The notes under the pieces: model-generated
Databases searched by the model: none
What the model saw: the letters and a program-made list of their open reading frames with translations, nothing else
Told to the model about the DNA's origin: nothing
Program-made: the position numbers and the translations under genes
Part shown: positions 43,716 through 55,131 of the stretch, piece by piece
How positions within the stretch are numbered: the stretch's first letter is position 1
How the letters are laid out: each line of letters opens with the position of its first letter
From: Torymus aiolomorphi
Taxonomy: Eukaryota; Arthropoda; Insecta; Hymenoptera; Torymidae
Reading direction: 5' to 3'
DNA: 64,000 nt
Assembly: GCA_036365515.1 (NCBI GenBank)
Contig: CM070873.1
Location: forward strand, 77,476,029-77,540,028

Positions 43716-44228
43716 TATTTTGAAGTTGTGTAAGTTCAATTATATAATTGGATAATATTAAGTCATTAAAAAATAAAAATATGGAAAAATCGAAAATAAT
43801 TTTTTCCTCGCTGAGTTTGGAGATTTGTCGGATGTATTTTATGAAAGGTTTTGAAATTGTCTATTTTCTTAATACATTGTATTTCTTAACTTATTGATGA
43901 TATCGTTCTATTTTTTGTACAAAATATAAGTAAATTACGCCAATTAAAGTTTAAAAAACCGCTGCCAATCCATTGGCCCGTAGCTTCCTCAAACATAATT
44001 TGTTGATTCCTTTCATTAATTTTTAATAACAAAATTTATAATTTTTGAACAAATTTACGTCATAATTATAATTAAATTCATCTGTGAAGATTTAGGAGTT
44101 ATAAGCTTTTAAAAAGAAACACATTTTTGTTAATAACAAAAGAACTAGAAAATTTTTTTTTAGAAAATATAGGTATTTTAATTATCTTTCGAATGATATC
44201 CATCAGATTCAAATAAATCGATTATATC

Positions 44229-44265
<37 letters not shown>

Positions 44266-44660
44266 TTTTGAAAAAATTGAAAATTTGAAAAAAAAACAAA
44301 AACGCATCGCCCAATCAAAAAACGGATTTTGGACCCGCCATCATACAAAAAAAACAATGAGACCTGTCCGGTCAAAATCGACCGAGTAGAAGCTGAGATC
44401 TAGGCGTATACACACACACACACATACACACACACACACACATACATCCATACAGACATTTTTCAAAAACCATGTATTTTGGTTCCTAACACCTCGGAAC
44501 ACAATTATAACATGTTTTTACAACAATTAAAAAATAATTACTATTACAAAGCTTCCTCTAGGAGGAAGCAATTATAACTTTGCCTATATTGAGAATATTT
44601 AGTGAAGAAAATTGAAGTTATATATTTTGAACCCTAAAAGCTGTCCCGATATAGGGTACT
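43716..44660. other. Non-coding with A-run and AC microsatellite
   Basis: AT-rich; an A31 run at about 44,232-44,262 and an imperfect (CA)n at about 44,409-44,452. No gene. Confidence 0.6.
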
Positions 44661-44669
44661 TTACTTTAC

Positions 44670-44784
44670 ACACCTTAGCCAGTAAAAAGGTGAGCCTCAG
44701 ATGACATCTCTGTCAACCTCGGCTTCGCCTCGGCCGACAATTACATGTGATCTGAGACATTTCTTATTTTACTGGCCTAGGTAT
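44670..44784. repeat. ~115-bp inverted-repeat MITE
   Basis: CACCTTAGCCAGTAAAA pairs with TTTTACTGGCCTAGGT; AGCCTCAGATGACAT pairs with TGATCTGAGACATT. The centre CCTCGGCTTCGCCTCGGCCG is itself palindromic. Confidence 0.75.
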
Positions 44785-44839
44785 GTAATATAGTATTTCT
44801 CTTTTATCATTAACATGTTTCGTTTTGAATATAAACACT

Positions 44840-45210
44840 TACGCAGACGTGGAGAGGCCGCAGACAAATCGATTACTTACAAAAAGTCTTAAATTCAAAT
44901 ACCCAGGGGAACTTAAGCTCCATGCAAATAAAAGGGAGTTACGTAGACATGCAACAGTAAGCGAGTCGATTTTTTCAAAAAGTCTTAAACAAAAAAAGCC
45001 GAGGGACGCGAGTTCCACGCAGAAAAAGGGAGTTACGCTGAACTTGCGACATTAAGCGAGTGGATTCTTTACAAAAGTCTTAAACCAAAATACCCAAGGG
45101 ACGTGAGGTCCATGCAAAAAAAGGGAGTTATACGTGTATGTGTGACAGTATATAGATCTATTATTTAACATATTTTTAAATCAAAATACCAGGGGGACGG
45201 GAGGTTTATG
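44840..45210 (+). repeat. Degenerate ~95-bp tandem units, outlier of the large satellite
   Basis: AAAGTCTTAAA ... AATACCC ... GGGACGNGAG...TCCATGCA...AAAGGGAGTTAC recurs about four times. The order (TAAA, ATACC, GGGACG, CATGCA) parallels the 91-bp satellite at 46,155-48,775. Confidence 0.7.
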
Positions 45211-46150
45211 CACAAACGTCCATCCAGACGTGCTATATATGGAACGTGCGTAGAGAAGGCTCGTCGATATATGGAACGTGCGAAGACAAGCGTCTATTTG
45301 CCTTCAGTTTTCTGCCTGGTATACGCTTGCCCGACTATTTGGAGTTTAGAAAATATTTTATTCTAAATGCCATAGGTAACCCGTCGGCGTGCAACCGTTT
45401 CGAAACTTTCTGTACTTGGATTTCGCAATTATTTGATTGAAATTTTATTTGTAGCCTGTCTGCGTACCTACCTTTTTCTGCTCAGAACTAGCTTCGCCGG
45501 ACTATCCGGGCTTACAAATTATTTTATTGATAATATCATCGGAAGCCTGTCTACGTGTCTCCATTTTTCTATATGGAACTCGCTTCCCCGCGAGATTCAT
45601 TGTTGTGCTAATGAATTTCGGAGAATAAACACTCTGTCGTGACACATAGGCGGGCAAAGCAAATTGCATGCAGAAAAGTGGAGGCTAGCAGATAGGCTAC
45701 AGATAAAATTATCAATCAAATAATTTCGAAACCCAAATAGGCGGGGCAATATATAGGAAGCAATTTTTAAGTACTCTTAACTATATTGCATAGTAAAACA
45801 GAGACGCATTACTTTCACAATATATTTTTTTGTAAAATGTAATATTTTAATAATAAATATATTCATATAATTCAGACGCCTATAAAGATATAGTAACTGA
45901 GTACATTTAACTAAATTTTTAGTTAACTAAAAATTCTTTTCCATTTTCTTTGATATTTCAAATTTTACTATATAATATAGAACCCAATACCACATTTATA
46001 TCTATCTTCATCAGAATTTTGACGTTTGTATTTACTATAAAAAATAGTTGTAGCTAAATACCACTAAATTTTATAGTGTTTTAACATAAAAATATACTAT
46101 ATTTTTTTTCAGTGTATAAAACTGTTGATACCATTTATTCTAAACCGAAA
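45211..46150. other. Non-coding, diffuse satellite relatives
   Basis: Scattered phrases (GGAACGTGCG, TATATGGAAC) suggest further decay of the same repeat to about 45,750. Afterwards AT-rich with no gene. A TTTTTTTCAGTGTA string at about 46,105 resembles an end of the 38,841 element family. Confidence 0.4.
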
Positions 46151-46154
46151 TATG

Positions 46155-47520
46155 CGAACAAGTTGATAATCGAAAAAATCTAAAACTGAAAGACAGAAAG
46201 CCAATTGATAATAGAAAGAAACTAAAACCTTAATATCCGGGGGACGCCAGTTTCTAGAAGAAGAGGTAGATACGCGCATAAGACAGGAAGCGAGTTGATA
46301 ATAGAAAAAATCTAAAACCAAAATTCCCCGGGGGCGTGTTCTTCCCGTAGATGATGTAGACGCTCGCGTAAGGCAAAAACCAAGTTGATAATAGAACGAA
46401 TCTAAAACCTAAATACCCGGGGGATGACAGTTCCCACCAGAAGAGGTAAATGCGCGCGTAAAACAGAAAAGACGTTGATAATAGAAAAATCCAAAACTCA
46501 ATACTCGGGGTCGTCAGTTCCCTGCATAAGATCTAGATGCGCGCGTGAGACAGAAAGCGAGTTAATAATAGAAAAAAACCTAAAACCCAAATACCCCGGG
46601 GACGTGAGTTCCTCGTAGAAGAGATATATTGGCGCTCGTAAGTCAGAAAGCAAGTTGATAGTAGAAAGAATCTAAAATACAAATACCTGGGGGACGGCAG
46701 TTCCCAGCAGAACAGGTAGATGAGCGCGCAAAACAGAAAACATTTTGATAATAGAAAAAATCAAAAACTAAATACTCGGAGGACGCGTTCTTCCCGCAGA
46801 TGAGCTGTAGACGCGCGCGTAAGGCAGAAAGCAACTTGATAATGGAAAGAATCTAAAACCTAAATTCCCCGGGGACGACAGTTCCCAGCAGAAGAGGTAG
46901 ATGCGCGCGTAAGACAGACAGCGAATTGATAATAGAAAAAATCTAAAACCAAAATTCCTCGGGGAACGCCAGTCTCGGGGAAGCGAGTTAATAATAGAAA
47001 AAAACCTAAAACCCAAATACCGGAGGCTGTATTCTTCCCGTAGCTGTAGTAGATGCGCGCGTAAGACCGAAAGCCAGTTGATAATATAAAGAATCTAAAA
47101 CCTAAATACTCGGAGGACGCCAGTTTCCAGAAGAAGAGGTAAACGAACGCGTAAGACAGAAAGCAAGCTGATAATGGAAAGAATCTAAAACCCAGATGTT
47201 CTTCCCATAGCTGAGGTAAAGGCGCGCCTAAGACAGAAAGCCAGTTGATAATAGACAGAATATAAAACCTAATTACTCAGAGGACGCCAGTTTCCTGCAT
47301 AAGATCTAGATGCGCGCGTAAGACAGAAAGTGAGTTAATAATAGAAAAAACCTAAAACGCAAATACCCGGGGGTCGACAGTTTCCAGCAGAAGAGGTAGA
47401 TGCGCGCGAAAGACAGAAAGCGAATTGATAATAGAAAAATTATAAAACCAAAATACCCCGGGGACGTGTTCTTCCCGTAGATGAGGTAGACGCGCGCGTA
47501 AGGCAGAAAGCAATTTGATA
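46155..47520 (+). repeat. Large satellite, left arm: ~91-bp units, about 15-16 copies
   Basis: The phrase ACAGAAAGCNNNTTGATAATAG recurs about every 91 bp (for example near 46,196, 46,283, 46,372, 46,463, 46,549, 46,644, 46,731, 46,822, 46,913, 47,064, 47,154, 47,230, 47,322, 47,412, 47,502). Each unit continues AATCTAAAACC...AAATACCC(C)GGGGGACG...AGATGCGCGCGTAAG. Variants of the middle part alternate (TTCTTCCCGTAGATGAG, AGTTCCCAGCAGAAGAG, TTCCTGCATAAGATCTAG), suggesting a higher-order repeat. ORFs are artefacts. Confidence 0.9.
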
Positions 47521-48775
47521 AGCCGTTTTCTGTCTTACACGCGCCAATATATCTCTTCGACGAGAAACTCACGTCCCCCGGATATTAAGGTTTCTGATTA
47601 TCTTATGATCACGTTGCTTTCTATCGAATGCTCATGCGGCACCCCCTTCTACGAGGAACTCACGTCCCGGGATATTTGGGTTTTAGATTTTTTCTATTAT
47701 CAATTCGCTCTCTGTCTTACGCGCGCATCTACCTCTTCTGCTGGGAACTGTCGTCCCCGGGGTATTTAGGTTTTAGATTCTTTCCATTATCAACTTACTT
47801 TCTACCTTACGCGCGCGTCTACCTCATCTACGGGAAGAACGCGTCCTCCGAGTATTTAGTTTTGGATTTTTTCTATTATAAAATTGTTTTCTGTTTTACG
47901 CACTCATCTACCTGTTCTGCTGGGAACTGTCGTCCCCCAGGTATTTGAGTTTTAGATTTTTTCCATCATCAACTTGCTTTCTGTCTTAAGCGCGTATCTA
48001 CCTCGTTTGCTGGGAACTGTCGTCCCTCGGGTATTTGGGTTTTAGATTCTTTCTATTATCAACTGGCTTTCTGCCTTACGCGAGCGTCTACGTCATCTAC
48101 GGGAAAAACGCGACGCCCGAGGTATGAGGGTTTTAGATTTTTTCTTTTATCAACTTGCTTCGTGTCTTACGCGCGCATCTAGCTCTTATGCAGGGAACTG
48201 GCGACCCCCGAGTATTAAGTTTTGGATTTCTTCTATTACCAACTTGTTTTCTGTTTTACGCGCGCATTTACCTCTTCTGCTGAGAACTGTCGTCCCCCGG
48301 GTATTTAGGTTTTAGATTCTTTCTATTATCAACTGGCTTTTTGCTTTACGCGAGCGTCTACGTCATCAACGGGAAGAACGCGACCCCCGAGTATTGAGTT
48401 TTAGATTTTTTCTATTATCAACTCGTTTTCTGTCTTACGCGTGCATCTACCTCTACTTCTGGGAACTGGCGTCCCCTGGGTATACGTGTTTTCGATTTTT
48501 TTATTATCAAGCTACTTTCTGTCTTACGAGCTCGTTTACCTCTACTATGGGAAACTTGTGTCCTCCGGGTACTTCGCTTTAAGATTTTATTTTAATGGCA
48601 AGTTGTCTTCAGTAAACTTGCGTCCTCCGAGGTGTTCTTACGAGAATATTTATTTGTCAAGGAACTCGCCGACTGCTGCCGACCGCGCATCTACCTCTTC
48701 TAATGGGAACTTGCATCCCCCGGGTATTTGGGCTTCAGGTTTTTCATTATTCTGTCGCTTTCTCTCTTGCACTTA
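47521..48775 (-). repeat. Large satellite, right arm: same units reversed, about 13-14 copies
   Basis: From 47,521 every landmark appears in complement (TTTTCTGTCTTACNCGCGC, CTATTATCAACTTGC, CCCCGGGTATTTNGGTTTTAGA) at about the same 91-bp spacing. The switch happens within a few bases of GATAAGCCGTTTTCTGTC. The arm degenerates after about 48,480. Confidence 0.9.
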
Positions 48776-49645
48776 GATGACATTGACGCGCGAGCGTACG
48801 AAAGACAGCGATTTCATAATAAAATAATCTCAAACCTTAACAGCCGGGCGACTCATGTTCCTAGTAGAAGGTATGTTAGAGATCGCTTCGTAATAAATTA
48901 CGTAATAAATTATGTATATTATAGTTTGGTGAAGAATCAAAGAAAATTGGAGTTATAAGTTTATTACTTACTTAAGCAATTGCTTTTAAGTTATTTACTT
49001 TCCTTTCTTGTTTTGAGTTATATTTTGTATTTTCTATTAAATAACTATAAGGCATTACTTGGAGATTCTCTCCTATACGAGTATCTTATTTCTTTTACCT
49101 ATTTAAGTATCCTAATTTTATTAATTGAATAATTTTTGGTCTTTCACACCGGTAGTATAATATTTTTATAATGTTTTTGAGTCCTCTAGTAATCAACGGC
49201 CTGTCTAATTGTAAGTGCTCAGTTCTTTCAAGTTGATTTTCACGTACTAAATTTAATTTTAATAGATTAAATAATATAGTTCAATAAAAATACATGTATT
49301 AAATAATTAAGTTATGATTTATTTTCATCTATTGACTTAAATAACATAATTTTTATTTATTATGTAAACTCTTAAATAATACAATTCTATTGGAAAAATA
49401 CCTATGCAAAATAGAGGTGCTTTATTTCTTTTTATCGAATACTTATTTACCATGTGGTTCACTTCAACGTATTGTTTTGTTTACGCCGAATAAACAACGA
49501 GGAAAAAATCGAACGAACGCCTTCGTCGTTTGAATACTGCGAGCGCAGAGCAGCCAATTCAACAAACTTAAAAACCGTGGAACAAAAGCGGGGCACTTCG
49601 GCCATATTGAAATGATTTGGCCCGAAGCACTGCCCGAAGCACTGA
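48776..49645. other. Non-coding, nothing recognised
   Basis: AT-rich DNA between the satellite and the second R1 fragment. Overlapping minus-strand ORFs near 49,460-49,740 have no recognisable domain. Confidence 0.5.
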
Positions 49646-49675
49646 AACACACGCGCGCACGCACACTCACACACA
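49646..49675. repeat. Short ACGC/ACAC microsatellite at 5' edge of R1 fragment
   Basis: AACACACGCGCGCACGCACA followed by CTCACACACA. Same tetranucleotide type as the one flanking the full-length element at 9,096-14,327. Confidence 0.85.
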
Positions 49676-50200
49676 GTTGATGTGGGACCGAAGGAGCATC
49701 CTGATGAACGTGGTTCAGTCCATCCCTCTATACGGCACGCCAATCTGGAGACCAGTGCAGCGGAAAATAGCCCTCCGAGTAATCGATAGATTTAGGATGT
49801 TCTCCAAATATGCAGAAAACTTGCTATTTTCGACTCCGCCTATACACCTCCTCGCTAATGAGAGGACAAACATCTGGCTAGAACACGAAATGATTTGGCA
49901 CAGAGAGACTTGGCTCTAGTTGAGCAGGAAGCAATTAAGAAGGGATCCATCGATCTTCTACTCATGGAGTGGCAACTAGATTAGAATATATCAAACAAGG
50001 GTTAGGTGGAAACGCAAACTGATATACAGAGTCAGATACAGGGTTGAACGAGCACATGATAAACTTGAATACCACCTGGCGCAAGCCCTCACTGGACATG
50101 GATGTTTTAGTACTTACTTGGTAGAGTATCAAAACAGAAACAATGCGACATGCCAATACTGCGGCAACGAGTCGGATGATGCCGAATATTCGTTATTCAC
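49676..50200 (+). pseudogene. 5'-truncated R1-clade ORF2 fragment (C-terminal part)
   Basis: The frame from about 49,676 reads WDRRSILMNVVQSIPLYGTP then IALRVIDRFRMFSKYAENLL and PPIHLLANERTNIW, the region after the RT palm in R1-clade ORF2. After a stop (TAG at 49,917) the next frames give RVRYRVERAHDKLEYHLAQA, LTGHGCFSTYLVEY and CQYCGNESDDAEY. The LTGHGCF and Cys-x2-Cys blocks align with LTGHGCFREYLHKY and CSTCHG of the element at 9,096-14,327. It is a different, more diverged family member, truncated at its 5' end exactly at an ACGC microsatellite. No 3' UTR is recognised; the sequence passes at about 50,205 into A-rich and palindromic text. Confidence 0.8.
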
Positions 50201-50205
50201 ACCTG

Positions 50206-50491
50206 CGCAAAAAAAAATGAAGACTGGCCAATATATTGCATGGAATGTGGGCAATATATGGAACGAGATTGCGCTCCGTTCCCTTTTCCCTTATATGGGG
50301 GAACTTTTGGGAACTTCTATATATGTATACATATAGAATGTAGTTCGTAGTTCCGAAGCCGCCGCGAACCGTGCGGGTATATAAGGAAGTATGTGACACT
50401 GGGGTGGGCGGGTGGAACCAGCGCTTTGCTTATGTATATATATATCTATATATCTCTATATTATATAGTTCTAAGCGTTGTTCGTGTTACG
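50206..50491. other. Mixed repeat remnants
   Basis: GGCCAATATATTGCATGGAA and GGGCAATATATGG echo the ends of the 7,730-8,808 foldback. GGAACTTCTATATATG / CATATAGAATGTAGTTC forms a small hairpin at about 50,310-50,350. No gene. Confidence 0.45.
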
Positions 50492-50670
50492 CAGACCCCC
50501 TCGCCCCCCCCCCCTCAGAGCCCCCTCAAAATAACGGAAAATTGTGATTTTTTTTTGTTATTTTGAGTATGACAGAGCCCCCCCTCGTCCCTTCCGCCCC
50601 CATCGCCCCCTCGCATCCCCCTTCGTGCCCCCCCTCAGACCCACTCAGACCCCCCTCATTTCTAAAATAT
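50492..50670. repeat. C-rich inverted repeat, left arm (right arm 55,663-55,785)
   Basis: CCCCTCAAAATAACG, AAAATTGTG, GTTATTTTGAG, then a C-rich block (CGCCCCCATCGCCCCCTCGC) and CCCCCCTCATTTCTAAAA read as the complement of 55,663-55,785 (TTTTAGAAATGAGGGGGG ... CGTTATTTTGAGGGGGG). These arms enclose the opposed minisatellites and the mariner. Confidence 0.75.
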
Positions 50671-51020
50671 ATTTCAGACATAATAACTTCACTGATCACT
50701 GTGCTCTATGTTGGTAAATTGTTACAATTTTGTTTTGGGCATATTTTAAAAACTACAATAACTCCAATGCACCAATTGGTTGGTGTTTGCTCGAATATTC
50801 CCATTTTTTTATTGAAACGAAAAAATAGTTATCTAATTCACTTTAAATGTACCTTAACAGAATCGTTGGATTTTTATTTAAAGTGGTATCTTTCACCAAT
50901 AGTTCTACATAAACACTTATCTCATAAGTTACAAATATATTTTTGAGGAATAGATTAGTGTAAAAATAAAACACATATATCTTCCACTGTAACCGACAAT
51001 GGCAATGTTATAACGTTCAA

Positions 51021-51750
51021 GAAAGAGAGAGCGCGAGCGAGCGAGAGAGACAGATAGATTAGAGCGCGAAACGTAGAAACAGGAACATGGAGACAGGTAC
51101 GTAGAGACAGTGACGTAGAGACAGTGACGTAGAGACATATGTAGAGACAGAAACATCGAGACGGAGACGTGGAGACAGAAGCGTTGACACAGACGTGGAG
51201 ATAGAGACCTGGAGACAGAGACGTGGAGACAGAAACGTAAAGACAGATTCGAAGAGACAGAGACAGAGACAGAGACAGAGAGACAGAGATAGAGACAGAG
51301 ACATAAAGACATAGTCGGAGAGACAGAGACGTGGAGATATAGACCTGTAGACAGAGACGTAGTGACAGGGATGTAGAGACGGAAACATAGAGACAGAGAC
51401 GTAGAGTCAGGCCAGCAGAAACAAAGTCATAGAGACCGAGTCAGAGAGACAAAGACATAGAGGCAGAGACGAAGAAACAGAGACGTAGAGATAGACGCGT
51501 AGAGACAAATGCATAGAGACAGAGACGTAAAGACAGAGTCGGAGAGATCGAGACAAAGAGGCAGAGCCGAAGAGACAGAGACGTGGAGACAGAGACGTGG
51601 AGATAGTAACCTGGAGACAGATACGTGGAGACAGTGACTTAGAAATGAACCGTAGGGACACAGACGTAGAGACCGGGATGTGGAGACAGAGACGTAAAGA
51701 CAGAGACGTAGAGATAGACGTGTAGAAACAAATGCATAGAGACAAGCGCA
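51021..51750 (-). repeat. Minisatellite arm, GAGACAGAGACGTA orientation
   Basis: About 730 bp of a ~14-bp period unit built on GAGACAGAGACGTA with many variants. It is the reverse complement of the minisatellite at 52,500-53,835 and 55,134-55,383. A ~65-bp diverged direct repeat (AAACACATATAT...CAATGTTATA... and AAACACATATAT...TAATGTTATA...) sits at each side, about 50,966-51,032 and 51,856-51,922. Confidence 0.9.
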
Positions 51751-52499
51751 GAGAGTAGAGGGGTACCCTCCTAGTATATTAACTTTGTAAATTAACAAAT
51801 ATAGATCAATGGCCCTTATTTTTACGAGTTTGGTATCGAGAGATTGCCATTAATGGTGAAACACATATATTTTTCGCTGATCGTTATAACCGATAACGGT
51901 AATGTTATACACTTCAAGGAAATCTTATTTTAAGGAGGAGCTTTAAATTAAAGAGGGGTTGCATAGTATAATGTGTTATACTTTCACGTGTATTGGAATT
52001 AATTTTAATTTTATTGGATTGGACTATTATTTTAAGGGGAAGCTACAAAATTAAGGATGGACTGCACAGGGGCAGGGGTGAAAGTTTTTTGTAAATTGAT
52101 GCTTAAGAGAAGCTTTCAACTCACAACATTAACTTATTTAATTTTTAAGTTAATGCATTTGCAAATATATTGAAGAAGATATATTGTGTTCTATTTTTTC
52201 CACATCACCTTGGAGGTAAATAGAAAGATGTGTTTTATTTGTAAGTGATCCCCAGTAGCCCTAATTGACTGTCTATGTCACCATAAAATTTTGAAAAACA
52301 TCAATAAGGTAAAAATGAAATTATATTAAATAAGTTTTTTTTAAATTAAATTTACAATTACCTGATTTAATTTAGTGCTACCTATTTTTAAAACTTTCTG
52401 AAAATTTTATCCATTCTCCATTTTACCAACCATTTCATCACATATAATTTTGATGTGTTCAAAATTTAAAATTTTCGAAACTTTATAATTTTGCTTGTG
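51751..52499. other. Unique AT-rich spacer between minisatellite arms
   Basis: No gene. It is the loop between the opposed arms. Confidence 0.6.
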
Positions 52500-53835
52500 C
52501 CCAACTCTGTCTCTACGTCTCCGTCTCTATGTCTCTGTCTCTCCGCACCTGTCTCTACTTCTCTCTCTCTCTCTCTCTCTACGGCTCTGTCTCTACTTCC
52601 CTGTCTTTCCGTCTCTGACTCTACCTTTCGTTTCTAAATCTATGTTTCCATGTCTCCGTCTAAGTGTCTGTCTGTACGTACCTGTCGCTATGTCTCTGCG
52701 TTACTGTCTCTGCAGCCCTGTCTCTGCGATTCTGTCTCTACGTTTCGTGTCTAAGTTTCTGTCTCCACGTCTCTGTCTCCAAGTCTCTGTCTCCACGCGC
52801 CTATCTCTACGGTTCTGTATCTGCATGCCTGTCTCTACGTCTCTGGCCTCCACGTCTCTGTCTCTACGTCTAGGTCTCTGTATCTCTGACTCTGTCTCTA
52901 TGTCTCTGTCTTTCCGACTCTGTCTTTACGTCTCTGTCTCCACGTCTCTGTCTCCAGCTCTCTGTCTCCACGTGTCTGGCTCCACATCTCTGTCTCTGTA
53001 TCTCCGACTCTGTCTCTATATGTCTATCTCTCCGACACTGTCTTTACGTATCCGTCTCTACGTATCTGTCTCTACGCACCTATCTCTACGGCTCTGTCTC
53101 TTTGTCTCTGCCTCCACGTCTCTGTCTCCACTGCTCTGTCTATACATCTCTGTATCTACATCCCTATCTCTACGTCTCTGTCTCTTTGTCTCTGCTTTCA
53201 CGTATCTGCCTCCACTGCTCTGTCTATACATCTCTATATCTAATTCCCTATCTCTACATCTTTGTCTCTACGTCTCCGTATCTAGGTCCCTGTCCCTACG
53301 TCTCTGGCTCTCCGACTCTGTCTCAATGTCTCTGTCTGTATCTCTGACTCTATCTCTACGTCTCTGTCTCTATGTCTCTGTCTCTACGCATCTGTCTCCA
53401 CGTTTCTGTCACCACGTCACTGTCTCCACGCGCCTGCCTCTACGTCTCTGTCCCCACATCTCTGTCTCCACGTCTCCGTTTTTAAGTGTCTGTCTCTACG
53501 TGCCTGTCTCTATGTTTCTGCCTCTGCGTTACTGTCTCTGCAGCCCTGTCTCTGCGATTCTGTCTCTACGTTTCGTTTCTAAGTCTCTACGTCTCTGTCT
53601 CTGAATCTCCGACTCTGTCTCTGAATCTCCGACTCTGTCTCTGCCTCCACGTCTCTGTCTCCACTACTCTGTCTATACATCTCTGTATCTACATCCCTAT
53701 CTCTACGTCTTTGTCTCTACGTCTCCGTATCTAGATCCCTGTCCCTACGTCTCTGTCTCTCCGACTCTGTCTCAATGTCTTTGCCTCTGTATCTCTGACT
53801 CTATCTCTACGTCTCTGTCTCTGTATCTCTGACTC
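52500..53835 (+). repeat. Minisatellite arm, TCTCTACGTCTCTG orientation (continues 55,134-55,383)
   Basis: A 14-bp period array with many point variants. Because 14 is not a multiple of three, a 42-bp cycle gives a 14-residue peptide period (SLRLCLYVSVSTSL-type), and a 369-codon stop-free frame at 52,495-53,604 follows from base composition alone. The array is interrupted by the mariner and resumes at 55,134. Confidence 0.9.
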
Positions 53836-53837
53836 TA

Positions 53838-55131
53838 CGAGGGTCATTTGACAAGTACCTAGCCTCACCGCCAGATGGTGCCACTATCGCACCAGAAATA
53901 CACTACAGTGCAGTATCTTCCTGTAAACGGTTACAGACGAAATTTCAGCCGGATCAGAGTTGTAGTTTATTTTTGAGAGCGTGTGAAAGCAAATGTGTCC
54001 GTTGATTTTTGAAAAAATGGAGAAAGAACAATATCGGTCGGTGATTCGATTCTTGTTTTTGGAAGGGAAATCGCGCAGTGAAATTAAAGAACGCTTGGAT
54101 GCAGTGTATGGGGATGCTTCTCCTTCGATGGCGACCGTTAAATTTTGGTATAACGAGTTTCAACGTGGTCGTACGTCGGTTTTTGATGATCCACGCCCAG
54201 GTGCTCCGAAAACAGCCACTACGGAGGAGAACGTGACAAAAATACACGATATCGTTTTGTCAGACCGCCGATTAAAGGTGCACGAGATAGCTGCGATAGT
54301 AGGCATCTCAGAAGAACGCGTGTGGCATATCCTACATGAGATTTTAGGCATGAGGAAGCTGTCAGCAAGGTGGGTGCCGCGTTTGCTGACTGCAGACAAC
54401 AAGCGCATCCGTGTGACCAGTTCAGAGCAGTGTTTGGAGCTGTTTAATAACAATCCAAAAGAGTTTTTGCGTCGTTACGTGACCGTCGACGAAACATGGA
54501 TTCACTACTACACTCCAGAGACCAAGGAGCAGTCAAAACAGTGGACCTTACCCGATGAACCTGCTCCGAAGAAGGCGAAGACGGTCCCGTCGGCCGGAAA
54601 GGTGATGGCCACTGTTTTCTGGGATTCTCAAGGTGTGATTTTTATTGACTATCTGGAGAAGGGCAAAACGGTCACAGGACAGTACTACGCCGAACTATTG
54701 AGCCGATTTGACGCCGTGTTAGAAGAAAAACGGCCCCATTTGTCTAAAAAGAAAGTGCTTTTCCACCACGATAATGCACCGGCTCACACTTCTGCACTCG
54801 CCACTGCTAAATTGGTCGAATTACGCTACGAACTGCTGCCCCATCCACCGTATTCTCCAGATTTGGTTCCGTACGACCTTTTTTTGTTTCCGAACCTAAA
54901 AAATTCGCTCCCCGGGAAGAGATTCCACTCCAATAACGAAATAATCGCCGCCACGGAGGCCTATTTTGCAAACCAAGAGAAAACATTTTTTTCAACGGGG
55001 TTAAAAAAATTGGAACACCGCTGGATCAAGTGTATTCAACTAAAAGGAGACTACATTGAAAAATAAATTTTATTTTTTGTAAAATTTTGGTGTTTTCATT
55101 TGTAGGCTAGGTACTTATCAAATGACCCTCG
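53838..55131 (+). mobile_element. Complete mariner transposon, 1,294 bp
   Basis: Terminal repeats: CGAGGGTCATTTGACAAGTA on the left and the complement of CGAGGGTCATTTGATAAGTA on the right, ~28 bp with a single visible mismatch. TA duplications are at 53,836-53,837 and 55,132-55,133. It sits inside the minisatellite (host text CTCTAC... before and ...TATCTCTACG after). A single uninterrupted transposase ORF is present. Size, ends and TA target are textbook mariner. It is the youngest-looking element in the window. Confidence 0.97.
53993..55066 (+). CDS. Mariner transposase (DD34D), apparently intact
   Basis: 357 codons from the ATG at 53,993. Family alignment favours the second Met (54,017; MEKEQYRSVIRFLF), giving 349 residues, close to the usual ~345-350. 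The N-terminal half has two helix-turn-helix regions (about residues 12-60 and 90-120; KSRSEIKERLDAVYG and LKVHEIAAIVGISEERV). The linker has WVPRLL (127-132; family form WVPH/R.L). Catalytic residues: D166 in TVDETWIHY, D260 in FHHDNAPAHTS, D295 in YSPDLVPYDLFLFP. There are 34 residues between the second and third, the DD34D signature. The enzyme cuts at the terminal repeats and inserts at TA. All key motifs are present and there is no stop or frameshift, so it could be active. ATG context and expression cannot be judged. Subfamily not assigned. Confidence 0.96.
   Translation: MCPLIFEKMEKEQYRSVIRFLFLEGKSRSEIKERLDAVYGDASPSMATVKFWYNEFQRGRTSVFDDPRPGAPKTATTEENVTKIHDIVLSDRRLKVHEIAAIVGISEERVWHILHEILGMRKLSARWVPRLLTADNKRIRVTSSEQCLELFNNNPKEFLRRYVTVDETWIHYYTPETKEQSKQWTLPDEPAPKKAKTVPSAGKVMATVFWDSQGVIFIDYLEKGKTVTGQYYAELLSRFDAVLEEKRPHLSKKKVLFHHDNAPAHTSALATAKLVELRYELLPHPPYSPDLVPYDLFLFPNLKNSLPGKRFHSNNEIIAATEAYFANQEKTFFSTGLKKLEHRWIKCIQLKGDYIEK

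Noticed and set aside
46155..48775. Many 60-110-codon frames with shared motifs such as GFRFFLLS
   Set aside because: The shared motifs reflect the 91-bp satellite unit, not a protein family.
49459..49743. 94-codon minus-strand Cys-rich frame
   Set aside because: Antisense of microsatellite and R1 fragment; cysteines derive from the ACAC/GCGC repeat.
52495..53604. 369-codon open frame (Ser/Leu/Cys/Val-rich)
   Set aside because: It lies wholly in a 14-bp-period minisatellite, has a 14-residue period, and similar frames exist on both strands of the arrays. The lack of stops follows from the TCTCTG/ACG composition.
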